A stretch of DNA of 52,184 bases, taken from assembly GCA_000787465.1 (NCBI GenBank), contig JSYX01000217.1, positions 1-52,184 on the forward strand, given 5' to 3'. Below, piece by piece: positions 1-9,817 of the stretch (position 1 is its first letter; every line of letters starts with the position of its first letter). Below the pieces are notes generated by a model. The model worked only from the letters and a program-made list of their open reading frames with translations. It searched no databases and was not told the DNA's origin. A program made the position numbers and the translations under genes. Source of the DNA: Thermomucor indicae-seudaticae. Taxonomy: Eukaryota > Mucoromycota > Mucoromycetes > Mucorales > Lichtheimiaceae.

Positions 1-161
1 CCGTCGACGCAGAAAAGTACATTAAGTAGCGCAAACAAACTATCAAAAAGGTATACGTCGAAGTGACAGCAAGATCAGCAGTCACTGGATCAGAAGGGCA
101 CGAAAAAAAAAAGTTGCTTATTGTCGATCCATCTTGGACCCGAAAAAAAAAAATAGTCGTC

Positions 162-2403
162 ATGTCACAAAAGATCGGTGTGTCTTGTTGCAATGTCAAA
201 AGCTTGCATTTTCAGAAAAGCTGACGCGTGTTGATTAGCTATTCTGTCTGTCTATGACAAGACGGGTCTTGTTGAATTCGCAAAAGAACTGCACGCCCAG
301 AACGTTCGCCTTTTAGGCTCGGGCGGCACTGCCAAGCTTATTCGTGGGGCTGGTATTCCAATTGGGTAATATATATACCATATTGCACACAAAATCCTGT
401 ATCGGTTCCTTGACGTCTGCGGAAACAGGGATGTTTCTGATATTACCAAGGCTCCCGAAATGCTTGGCGGTCGCGTCAAGACCTTGCATCCTGCTGTTCA
501 TGGCGGTAAGTTCCCCCCGTTAGAGAAGGAAGAGCGCGATCCACTATGGCTAAACGAATTATCAGGTATCTTGGCGCGCAACATTGAAAGCGACGAAAAG
601 GATTTGGCAGAACAAAACATTGAAAAGATCGATATCGTGGTCTGTAACCTGTATCCCTTCAAGGAGACGGTCGCCAAACCAGATGTGACCATTCCTCAAG
701 CGGTTGAGGAGATTGACATTGGTATTCCTCCGTCCTTGGCTAGATTGTATTGTCGTGTTAAGTAAACAAATACGGTAACAGGTGGTGTTACGCTACTTCG
801 TGCTGCTGCCAAGAACCACGCCCGCGTTGCGATTGTGTCGGACCCTGCTGACTACAGCAAGGTCATCGCCGAATTGAAGAACGGCGGTATTAGTCAAGAA
901 ACCCGAAACATGCTTGCCTTGAAGGTCTGATATCAGCCAGCGCATTCAGAGAACGAGTGCGTGTGTGTGTGTGTGTGTGTGCGTGTGTACTGATGATGAA
1001 ACGCAACCATTAGGCATTCAACCACACTGCCGATTACGACGAAGCCATTTCAAACTACTTCCGTCAACAGTACGCCCAGGGCACCGCTATGCTGCCTCTG
1101 CGTTACGGTGCCAACCCGCACCAGAAGCCTGCCCAGATCTACGTCAAGGAAGGCCAACTTCCAGTCACCGTCCTGTCTGGCTCACCGGGCTACATCAACT
1201 TCCTGGATGCCTTGAACTCGTGGGCCTTGGTCAAGGAACTCAAGGAAGCCACTGGCACTGCTGCCGCTGCATCCTTTAAGCACGTCTCGCCCGCTGGTGC
1301 GGCCATCGGCGTCCCCCTTTCGGATGTCGAGAAGAAGGTGTACCAAGTGGACGACCTGAAGGAAGAACTGACTCCGCTGGCGTCTGCGTATGCGCGTGCG
1401 CGTGGTGCTGACCGCATGTCCTCGTTTGGCGACTTTATTGCGCTGTCAGACAAGGTCGATGTGGCCACCGCTCGTATCATTTCGCGTGAAGTGTCGGATG
1501 GTGTGATCGCCCCCGCGTACGACGACGTTGCGCTGGAAATCCTGAAAAAGAAGAAGGCCGGCAAATACGTCGTGCTGCAGATGGACCCTACCTACGAACC
1601 TCCAGAGCAGGAAGTCCGTCAAGTCTATGGTCTGTACATGGAGCAGAAGCGAAACAATTACAAGATTGACGCGTCTCTTTTCACAAACATTGTTTCCAAA
1701 AACAAAAACGTAAGCCTCCATACGTGTGATGCAGCGGGGGGTGAGAATGTCCAACTCATCCATCTTTGTTTTCTAAAGTTGCCTGAAGAAGCTCTTCGAG
1801 ATCTCATTGTTGCTACGATTGCATTGAAATACACGCAATCCAACTCCGTCTGCTACGCAAAGAATGGTATGGTGATTGGTCTTGGTGCCGGCCAGCAATC
1901 CAGAATCCACTGCACTCGTCTTGCTGGTGACAAGGCTGACAACTGGTAATTATTATCTGGGGCTGTTGAGGAAAGAAAAAAGATGGTGGTCGACACTCAT
2001 GCATATATACAAATCAAGGTGGCTGCGGCATCACCCCAAGGTGTTGGCTTTCGACTTCAAGAAGGAAGCGAAACGTGCGGACAAGTCCAACGCGATTGAT
2101 CTGTACGTGACGGGACAGATTGGCGAGGGTGTTGAACGCGAAGCCTGGGAAGCCAACTTTAACACGGTTCCTGAGCCTCTGACGGCTGAAGAACGCAAGG
2201 AATGGATGGCCAAGTTGTCCGATACCGTCGTGTCCTCGGACGCTTTCTTCCCCTTCCCTGACAATATCTTCCGTGCCCATCGCTCAGGGGTGAAGTATGT
2301 CGCGGCTGCATCGGGTTCCGTCCAGGACGAAGCCGTGATTGCTGCTGCTGACGCCAATGACATGGTTCTTGTGCATACATCTCTTCGTCTTTTCCATCAC
2401 TAA
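162..2403 (+). CDS. ADE17: Bifunctional AICAR transformylase / IMP cyclohydrolase (ATIC)
   Basis: Catalyses the last two steps of de novo purine synthesis: formylation of AICAR with 10-formyl-THF, then closure to IMP. I model eight exons: 162-177, 239-365, 429-505, 566-721, 782-924, 1014-1709, 1779-1945 and 2019-2403. They sum to 1767 nt, or 588 aa, close to the usual 590 or so. The N-terminal cyclohydrolase (MGS-like) domain shows SVYDKTGL, the LLGSGGTAK loop and [17 protein letters not shown]. The transformylase domain shows [12 protein letters not shown], the catalytic KHVSPAGAA motif, [10 protein letters not shown] and the C-terminal LRLFHH. The start is the ATG of MSQKI; the first exon carries only 16 nt and is joined by a 61-nt intron to [10 protein letters not shown]. 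The fifth intron holds a GT microsatellite. Calcineurin B follows on the same strand 149 bp downstream. The identity is certain; the splice sites are hand-placed. Confidence 0.95.
957..989. repeat. GT dinucleotide microsatellite inside an ATIC intron
   Basis: A run of GT repeats with two GC interruptions lies inside the fifth intron of the ATIC gene (925-1013). It does not touch the splice sites and is probably a length-variable neutral marker. Confidence 0.9.
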
Positions 2404-2552
2404 GCATCTTTACGACAATAAACGCGCATTGCATTGGTGAATGTAAAACTGGGTCGGAGTTGGTGCACACCCCACAGACAGAAGACATGGGAATTGCCAT
2501 GCCGCCTTTCTTTTCTTCTGCTAAGCATTTTTTTCTTCATCGCGACACAACA

Positions 2553-3194
2553 ATGGGACAAACAGGATCGCATCTTGAGGATATGGTGAACTCGTCCAAT
2601 TGTGAGTTGATATTTGAAAGTTCGTGGGCATCAGGAAGGGGCTAATTATTTACAAATACAAAAGTTTCGGCCGAGGAGATCCAACGACTCTACAAACGGT
2701 TCATGAAACTCGACAAAGACAATTCCGGGTCGATTGACAAAGAAGAGTTCTTGTCCATTCCTCAAATTGCAAATAATCCGCTGGCGTCCCGGATGATTGC
2801 CATTTTTGACGAAGATGGCGGTGGCGATGTGGATTTTCACGAGTTCATCAAGGGTCTCAGCGCGTTTAGCGAACGTGGAAACAAGATTGAAAAGTTGCAA
2901 TGTAAGACTATCTCCCCTTTCTTATTGACAACATTCATGTGCTCACCCGGACCTGCAGTCGCGTTCAAGGTGTACGACATGGACCGGGATGGCTACATTT
3001 CCAATGGTGAATTGTTCTTGGTCCTCAAGATGATGGTGGGTAACAATCTCAAGGACAATCAGCTACAGCAGATTGTAGACAAGACAATCATGGAGGCCGA
3101 CAAGGATATGGACGGCAGAATAAGCTTTGATGAATTTGTCTCCATGGTTGAAAATACCGACGTCGCAAAGCAAATGACTCTGGAAAGCTTCTAA
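2553..3194 (+). CDS. CNB1: Calcineurin regulatory subunit B
   Basis: Ca2+-binding regulatory subunit of the protein phosphatase calcineurin, which controls stress responses and morphogenesis in fungi. Three exons (2553-2601, 2665-2901, 2959-3194) give 522 nt and 173 aa, the normal family length. An N-terminal MGQ can serve as the N-myristoylation signal. Four EF-hands follow: [39 protein letters not shown] and [13 protein letters not shown], all with acidic ligands at the expected loop positions. The linker [16 protein letters not shown] near the C terminus is typical of the family. The start was chosen because MGQ is the conserved N terminus and the first intron restores [12 protein letters not shown] in frame. 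The downstream 3' region is pyrimidine-rich and faces the convergent acidic gene at 3604. Confidence 0.95.
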
Positions 3195-3603
3195 GTTATC
3201 CTCCCCAACAATCCTCTCTTTATCTCACGCCATCTCTCTCTCTTCATTTCTCTTCTTCTCCCGCATAGTAATCCTATCTAATGTTCAAGCGAAAAAAAAA
3301 AAATATTGTACGTTTAAAGCAAGCAAGCTGCATGGAGTAGAAAGATCAACTTCGTTACTGCGTGGTGCCGCTTTAAAAGTCAGTGCAAAGCGATAAAGTC
3401 TTATTGCAACGGTGCTGGAAGGGGAAAAGTCGATAGGAAATACAAAAGGTTCGCAGGAAGAAAAAACATACCAGCAAGCAGGTATCAAAAGAGAAAAAAA
3501 GGGTAAGGGAATGGAGACGAGACAAAAAAGAAAGAAGGGAGAGCCTTAATATATACATGGGCCACGAGAAGAAAAGAAAGAGATAGACAGGGTGTGTAGA
3601 TGA
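3195..3603. other. Convergent intergenic region, no gene seen
   Basis: Holds the 3' regions of calcineurin B (+) and the acidic orphan (-). It begins CT-rich (3200-3265) and then has several A-rich runs. I see no conserved ORF, tRNA or repeat. Confidence 0.6.
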
Positions 3604-4137
3604 CTACGCGACCACCTGAACTGGACTTTTTGGCTCGTCAGCAGCTACTTTCACATCATCATCATCATCATCCACAACGACTTCTTCTTCCTCGTCTTCT
3701 TCTTGACCTTCTGGATGATCATCATCCAATGCCAGGGCTAAGCTAAGAGCGGCTTCAATATCGTCCTCATCGCTATCGCTAGCCGCTGCCAATTCCTGTT
3801 CGAGGGTATCCAAATCCAAGGCCCCGTCGGCCTCACAGCGAGCCAGGAGCTCATCAAACCAGGATTCGAGACATCGTTCGCTCTCGTGTCTCATTTGAAC
3901 CGCCTCCGCGTCCGATTGATCAGACGACATGCGTTCAATCTGTATCATGAGCAGCTTAAAATTCTCCAAGAGTTCTGCTGGGATCTCTCCCGACGACGGC
4001 GTCGACTTGATTTCGGCCAAAACATCCGTCAGTTCATCCAATAAATCCTGCGATCGTCGCGGCTTCTTGTTGCTCGCTGCCAACGACGACGGTAAAGGTG
4101 ATAGTTCTCGCTTCTTTTTGGAAACAGGTGTTGTCAT
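3604..4137 (-). CDS. Acidic hypothetical protein with basic N terminus
   Basis: Intronless 177-aa ORF that I cannot assign to a family. The N terminus is basic and Ser/Pro-rich, with two Lys/Arg clusters (KKKRE and NKKPRRS) that could form a bipartite nuclear localisation signal. The middle third (roughly residues 30-75) is Leu-rich and looks helical. The last 60 residues are strongly acidic, with Asp/Glu runs. This layout resembles small nuclear or chromatin-associated proteins, but that is only an inference. It is divergently transcribed from acetate kinase across a 507-bp intergenic region and converges on calcineurin B. The reading frame is long for its acidic composition, and the ATG is preceded by a normal upstream gap, so I regard it as real. 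Confidence 0.65.
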   Translation of the reverse strand: MTTPVSKKKRELSPLPSSLAASNKKPRRSQDLLDELTDVLAEIKSTPSSGEIPAELLENFKLLMIQIERMSSDQSDAEAVQMRHESERCLESWFDELLARCEADGALDLDTLEQELAAASDSDEDDIEAALSLALALDDDHPEGQEEDEEEEVVVDDDDDDVKVAADEPKSPVQVVA

Positions 4138-4371
4138 GGCGGTTTGTAACCAAAGTATCCAAGTGCGTTCTTCTTGTAAGAAGCTGCTGCTGAGATGCGA
4201 AGAAAGTGGTATAGGTGCAAGGTCTGGATCACAACTACTACTGCGATTCTAGTGATTCTTACAGGTACTCGCTTTTCTTCCGAACAATAAAGCCTTGTTC
4301 CGGGAAAAGGGTGGTGGTGGAGAGAGAGAAGCTATGACCCTTCTGTGTCTGAAGGAGTTAACCTCCCACCC

Positions 4372-4400
4372 CCGGGGTACGCGGAGATTCTCCACCCCGG
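4372..4400. promoter_or_regulatory. Pair of inverted CreA/Mig1-like sites upstream of acetate kinase
   Basis: CCGGGG at 4372-4377 on the plus strand and CCGGGG on the minus strand at 4395-4400 both match the SYGGRG core bound by CreA/Mig1-type carbon catabolite repressors. They lie in the divergent promoter between the acidic orphan and acetate kinase. The core is short and could occur by chance; the inverted pairing and the metabolic role of the neighbour make it worth noting. Function is inferred. Confidence 0.3.
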
Positions 4401-4644
4401 AATCTATCTCATCAGGCACACCCACACCCTCCTCAGAATCGTTCCTCCTTTATGCCAGCGTGCACAGACTTGAGTAGATATTGCATTAACAAATTGTGAT
4501 TTGCACTGGACTCGGGAATACGATCTGCAGACGCACGCACGGATCGAACAGCAAACGAGCACATCACTATGACGTAAAACAAGGTAAAATATCGCAAGTC
4601 TATGCACATCGTTGTCCGATCCTCTTTTCTTGGCTTTCTGCAGG

Positions 4645-5960
4645 ATGTCTATCATCGTCTTTAACGCGGGTTCATCGAGTCTCAAATTCAAGCTCTTTCG
4701 CCAGTCCGATCTGTCCGAGACGGGCAAGGGCTCTTGTTCGGAGATCGGGTCCGAGAAATCATCCTTTTCACTGACTCTAACCAACAACAACGACGACAAG
4801 ATCTCGAAAGCATGTCGACTCGATACCCATCGAGATGCCCTTACTCTATGCCTCGAGGAACTTGAAGCATCCCCTCATCATCAGGTCGGCGCGATCCGGT
4901 ACGTTGGCCACCGCGTCGTCCACGGAGGCAGCCTGCGCGAACCCGTGCAAGTCACCACAAAGACGATCCAAGAGCTCGACAAGCTGACCGAACTAGCCCC
5001 ACTACACAACCACCGCGCCGTCGTCGTCATGCGTGCGAGCCTCGAGATCATGCCGGACGCAGTCCATTATGCCTACTTTGACACCATGTTCCACGCTACG
5101 CTGCCAAAACACATTTACACGTATCCTTTGCCCCGAGAAGCCGCCAGCAAGAAATTGGTTCGCAAGTGGGGGTTTCATGGCTTGTCGCATGAATTCGTGG
5201 CTCAATGCGCCGCGGACCATCTGAAAACTTCGCTGGATAACCTCAAACTGATCACGCTCCATCTTGGGAACGGGAGTAGTGCGTGTGCCATTGAATCTGG
5301 CAAAAGTATAGACACGTCCATGGGCTTGACACCGCTTTCAGGTTAAGAGAGATTAACCTATATTGGAGGGCATGGATATGGGAAACTGAATGAATGCATG
5401 CTATCTTAGGACTCCCTGGCGGCACGAGGTCAGGCGACATCGACCCTTCAGCCGTGTTTCATCTGATATCCGAGCCTTCCGAACCCAAGGGAGCCGCCGC
5501 TGCTGCTGGTGGTGGTGCCGAGCTATCGAAAGCAGAAAAGGTGCTGAACCAGGAAAGCGGGCTCAAGGGCATTTGTGGCATGACCCACGTATCCGACATT
5601 TTTGAAAAGGCCCCGCACGATCACGATGCCCAGCTCGCTATCGACATTTTTGTGAATCGCATCCAAAACTTTATTGGTTCCTATTTCGTCGGTCTATCCG
5701 GAGCACACGCGATTGTATTCGCCGGCGGTATTGGCGAGCACTCTGCGCCCCTGAGAGAACAGGTCGTCCGCAAACTGGGTTGCATTGGCTGCTCCATTGA
5801 TCACAAGAAGAACGCTGACGCGACCGACAGGCTGTCTGAAAAGGGAGTCGTGGACATTTCGGGACGAGGCTCCGCCGTCAAAATCCTGGTGATTGCGACC
5901 AATGAAGAATTACGCATAGCGCAATTAATGTCAAAGATTATTCCATCCTACGAAGAGTAA
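4645..5960 (+). CDS. ackA: Acetate kinase
   Basis: Interconverts acetyl phosphate plus ADP with acetate plus ATP. Two exons (4645-5341, 5410-5960) separated by a 68-nt intron give 415 aa, normal for the family. Visible ASKHA-fold motifs are the N-terminal VFNAGSSSLKFKLF, the substrate-loop GHRVVHGG, FDTMFHATLP, RKWGFHGLSHEF, the phosphate-binding TLHLGNGSSACAI, LPGGTRSGDIDP and the C-terminal FAGGIGEHSAPLRE. An Ala/Gly-rich, lysine-containing insertion of about 25 residues follows the FHLISE segment. The sequence before the ATG ends in a good splice acceptor (TTTCTGCAG directly before G-ATG), so a 5' UTR intron is likely. In other fungi the enzyme usually works with a phosphoketolase (Xfp); no partner gene is in this window. 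Confidence 0.93.
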
Positions 5961-6208
5961 AAAAATGCCAAATTTGTTGTTGCCTGGGCTGAGTTTGAAA
6001 AACGCGTGTTGGTGGAAAAAGGGGTGGGCAACTCGGACGCGTCCCAAAATTCTCGCGTACCTTTCGCTCTTGTGTCTTTTTCTCTTTCTTGTAAATACCA
6101 TTTAAATTGCCCCGATCCAACTCAATCGTCAGGGAATACGCGACGACGCTGCATTTAAAAAGACAAAGTACAATAATCTTCCGTGGCATTGTTTAAAACA
6201 GACCCCCA

Positions 6209-8109
6209 ATGGTCACAAAGAAGCTGCTTCTGGATGAGCCATTTCCCGAATTCTTTTGTGGATTATGTCAAGGTAAAAAAAAATTTGATAGTGTGTGTAT
6301 GAAGGATACGGTGCAAAGCCATTGTTAAAAGGGTGATACTGTGGCGTCTTCTTTTTCTGTTTCTTACGTTTTATATATATATACACAGATATACTCGAAG
6401 ACCCTATCCAAGTGCGATGTCCTGAAGGTAAAAAAAGCCCTCCTTGGATATATATATATATATATACAAGCGCAGAGGAGAAAAAAATTTTTTATAACAA
6501 GCGCAAGTTTTTAGATCACATATTTTGCAGCAAATGCATCGAAAAATACATGCAACAAAGTTCGACATGCCCGCTTTGCATGACATGTCTGGATCCTTCC
6601 ATGTTCCAGCCCTCCAAGTTTGTGCAGAGACAGATCGGTCGATTACGTACCCGATGTCTATATTACGAAGCTGGTTGTACTTGGCAGGGCCTATTATCCG
6701 ATGACCATTCAAGCCATGTATGTAACGGGGCGAATGAAATTGATTGATCACTAACGAATGGCCCCTTGTACATATATATATAGTGTGGATTTGGACCTTG
6801 CGATTGCCCAAACGCTGAACGAGGATGCAAGGAAAAGATACTTCGAATGAATTTACAACAGCATCAATCACAATGTCCCTACGAACTCGTCCATTGCCCG
6901 AACATGATGCCCTTGTGCAAACCCATGCTGCGAAAAGATATGCCTATACATGAAAAGGAGTGCCGGTCTTACCCATGTCAGTATGCCATCGAAGGTTGCC
7001 CCTTTGTGGGTACGCGTCCCGAGGCCGAGGCACACTGTGAAATGTACTGCGGCAAGATACACAGACGACTCAAGGAATTGGAAGCTGAAGTGGACCGGCT
7101 AAAGAAGATCGTGGCAAACTACGAGGGCAACCATGTGGTGACGCCCCAAACGAACCAGTCAAATAATATCTCATCACAACCACCACCGCCACCACCACAA
7201 AAACAACAACAACAAAGCGATGCGATGGATGGCCTGGATCTTTTACAGATATTCAATAACGATAATTTCATGCCGTTTGGTCTCATGAACGACAAAACAG
7301 AGAACAATTCTACTACTGCTACAACTACAACTGCCGCTACTGCTTCTAGTGGTAGTGATATCATGACGGATCTGATGGATATCGGTGGCTGCTTGCAACC
7401 CTCTTCCACGACACCAAGGAACAACGGCAAATCACCTCCGACCAACATGAATCTATTTCCATCGACACCCACAACGCCCATCACAGCGCCGAAACGTGCA
7501 CCGAACGGCAAGATCATTCGATACAGCAAAAACGTTCGTTTAGCTCACAGCGCTCTTCGCATGGCACGCGAGCAGCAGCAGCAGACAGCACAACAACAAG
7601 AAAAAAGTGCGATTGAAGCACTTTTGGATGAACTCAACGCTTCTTCTTCTCCCTTGTCGAAAACGGAAAAGGACTCCAACGAACTGGCCAATCTATTAGC
7701 CGAACAAACGCTCTCTTCACCGCAGAGGAACAACAACAACAACAACAGCTCGTTCCGATTCAAGAATGCAGACGATGTGACAAAGTTCCTGTCTGATATT
7801 CCGTCCGATCAACCGTCACCCGTACTCAAGATGCGTCCAAGAAACGACAATAACAGTAATAAATTCACCAAGGAAAGGAAGAAAAAACAACAGCAACAGC
7901 AACAGCAACCGGAAGCGGCGGCGGCGGCGACGAGTCATCATCATAATCCACCCACTCCACCATCACAACAATCAATACCTGCTCCAAATACTAACAACAA
8001 CAACAACAACAACAACTCTTCAGCACCAAGGCGGAGGCCCATGTTTGTTCTTGCATCAACTTATCTAAGCAATTACAATAATAATAACAACAGTAATGCA
8101 TTGCAATAA
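6209..8109 (+). CDS. RING-finger / TRAF-type zinc finger protein with coiled coil and low-complexity tail
   Basis: Four exons (6209-6272, 6389-6427, 6515-6717, 6784-8109) give 543 aa. The N terminus (about residues 15-60) is a RING finger assembled across three exons: FFCGLCQ, VRCPEDHIFCSKCI and STCPLC. Next come TRAF-type Cys/His repeats (about 75-170), including CTWQG, CPNAERGCKE, HQSQCPYELVHCPN and CPFVGTRPEAEAHC. A short coiled coil (LKELEAEVDRLKKIVANYE) follows. The remaining 330 residues are Gln, Asn, Thr, Ser and Pro runs with little predicted order. The architecture is that of TRAF-like E3 ubiquitin ligases, but no TRAF-C/MATH domain is visible. The second intron holds an AT microsatellite (6450-6466). 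Substrate unknown. The domain assignment is secure; ubiquitin ligase activity is inferred from the family. Confidence 0.85.
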
Positions 8110-8502
8110 AGGATTTATTACCTTTTTTTCCATTTGATATCCCCCCGTACTGCGTCTTATTCTGATAGCAGAGGCTAGATGGTTGCTATTCTTGCAGGCG
8201 CAAACGAGAAGACTCGGCACGGTTGGGGGGGGGATTGAAACCAGCCCAGTGCCGAGCACCTAATCCGATGTAAAAGCACCGACTGGAATGGCGACTATTT
8301 TTTTTTCCTATAGCGCTAGAGATTTGCTTCCTTGTATAGGGGATCCCCAGCATTTTTTTCTTTTTACCGGTGGGCAAGCCAGGCAAAAAATTCAAACAGA
8401 CCCCTTTTTTTTCCCGCAGGAAAATCGTGTCAGCAGTTAATGTGCCCAGTCTCAAAATGCACACGTGAGAAAAAAATTTGCTGCGCAGCTACAAAATTTA
8501 TT
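8110..8502. other. Convergent intergenic region, no gene seen
   Basis: Lies between the RING/TRAF gene (+) and the WRKY-like gene (-). AATAAA on the minus strand at 8497-8502 begins right after the stop of the WRKY-like gene and may be its polyadenylation signal. Otherwise only homopolymer runs (poly-G at 8225, poly-T at 8298 and 8404). Confidence 0.5.
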
Positions 8503-9433
8503 TCATCTGTCGAAGACTCGTTTGATACGATGACAATCACTCAAATGACGTCCTCTGTATTTAATCAGGTACTCTCCATTTCCCTTGAACGTGACGGTTT
8601 TGTTGACTTGACACCCCTAAAAAATATCCGCAATTTTTTGGTAACTTTTGTATGTTGCGCATTGAATATAACCTTACGTTGCTGTTGTTGGCACACTTGT
8701 AATAGATGCTTCTGGTTCCCGAACCCTTGTGTATGGTGTTTCCGTTGTTCTTCCATAGATAATCGTCGTTGTATGGAAATTCACGGGTTTCGATGATCAT
8801 CGTGATCGCTTGCATTTCTCGTCGTCGTCGTCGCCGTCGTCGTTGCACTAGTTTGGTGGTGGCATCGTCAGCTGGTTGTATAGGAACAGGATGCTTGTTA
8901 GGTGCAGGGCAGTCTATAATACACAAAAAATAAAGAGTTCGTTCTCGTTCTCTTTTGCAATGGCCATAGCATACTTACTCTCTAAAGCTCTTTAAAAAAA
9001 CAAACAAATGTTAGCTTGAAAAAAAAGTTTTATTTGCACAAGAGGCGCGCGCTTACTTGTCTGTGGGTATATTATTTTTCTGGCCAGGAGAAGGTCCATG
9101 CTGTTGTGTCGATAACGGTGGCAAAATATCTGGTAAAGACCGTAGAGATCCGCTGGCATTGTCTTGGTAGCTCGGTGGCTCCAGGATTGGAGGTGGAAGT
9201 AGTAGCAACCGATCTTGCTGCTGTCGCTGCTGCTGCTGCTGTTGTTGTAATAAATAATAACGAACTTCAATCTCTTTACTGCGCAGCCGAGCTTCTTCAG
9301 TGCGTCGGCGGTCCTCTTCGACTTTGCTCAGCAGAATCAGTTTAAGTAGTTCCGGCTTATGGCTGTACGCTCGTATCATTTCGTCCAGACTCGGTGTAGG
9401 TGCACTTGGCATCATCATTATCGAAGGCGCCAT
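8503..9433 (-). CDS. WRKY/GCM1-like zinc finger protein (putative transcription factor)
   Basis: Best model on the minus strand: exons 9057-9433, 8979-8989 (11 nt), 8678-8913 and 8503-8616. They sum to 738 nt (245 aa) with one open frame. The N-terminal part has a charged helical segment (KVEEDRRRTEEARLRSKEIEV) and a Gln run. After an Arg run, the third exon encodes DDYLWKNNGNTIHKGSG followed by YYKC. The last exon supplies GCQVNKTVTF, GEYLIKYRGRH and SDCH. This order of a tryptophan-lysine strand, YYKC, a second Cys after six residues and terminal His/Cys ligands matches the WRKY-GCM1 zinc-ribbon superfamily. The canonical WRKYGQK strand is replaced by LWKNNGN, so DNA specificity would differ from plant WRKY proteins. 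The 11-nt exon is inferred only because it joins the frames with consensus GT and AG sites. Direct splicing of its neighbours would hit a stop. Confidence 0.72.
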
Positions 9434-9817
9434 AAGGAAGAGAGGAAAAAAAAAGAAAGGAAGAAGAAGAAGCGCGGGAAGAAAACCTAACTATAAAAAG
9501 TTGCTCCTTCCGCCTTTCACCGGGAAGAATCACATGTTCTTCCGCAGAATTTGTTCCCACACGAAGTCTAGAATTTCTTCGAGGTAACACAATCCAGATC
9601 CCATTTTGCCGTAGGGACCAAAGGGACCTGCTTATGAAATCCCCCACACATGCTCTTCTCCCCAGGATAAACGTTTTAGGAAACTCTTGGTTTCTTTTCC
9701 AATTCCCGGATTGCTCCGTTACATACTTTCGGAAATCAAAGAAAGAAAGCTTTATACATGGAACGTTTTATATTACTATGAGTATGCAAAAAAATGTATT
9801 ATAGGTAAGAATAATGA
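9434..9817. other. Promoter of the WRKY-like gene and 3' region of SYO1
   Basis: Both flanking genes are on the minus strand. The stretch beside 9434 is A/G-rich on the plus strand, so pyrimidine-rich just upstream of the WRKY-like start. No further gene or RNA recognised. Confidence 0.5.

Noticed and set aside
8332..8796. 154-codon plus-strand frame
   Set aside because: Overlaps the last exons of the WRKY-like gene on the other strand, which carry clear conserved motifs; this frame has none.
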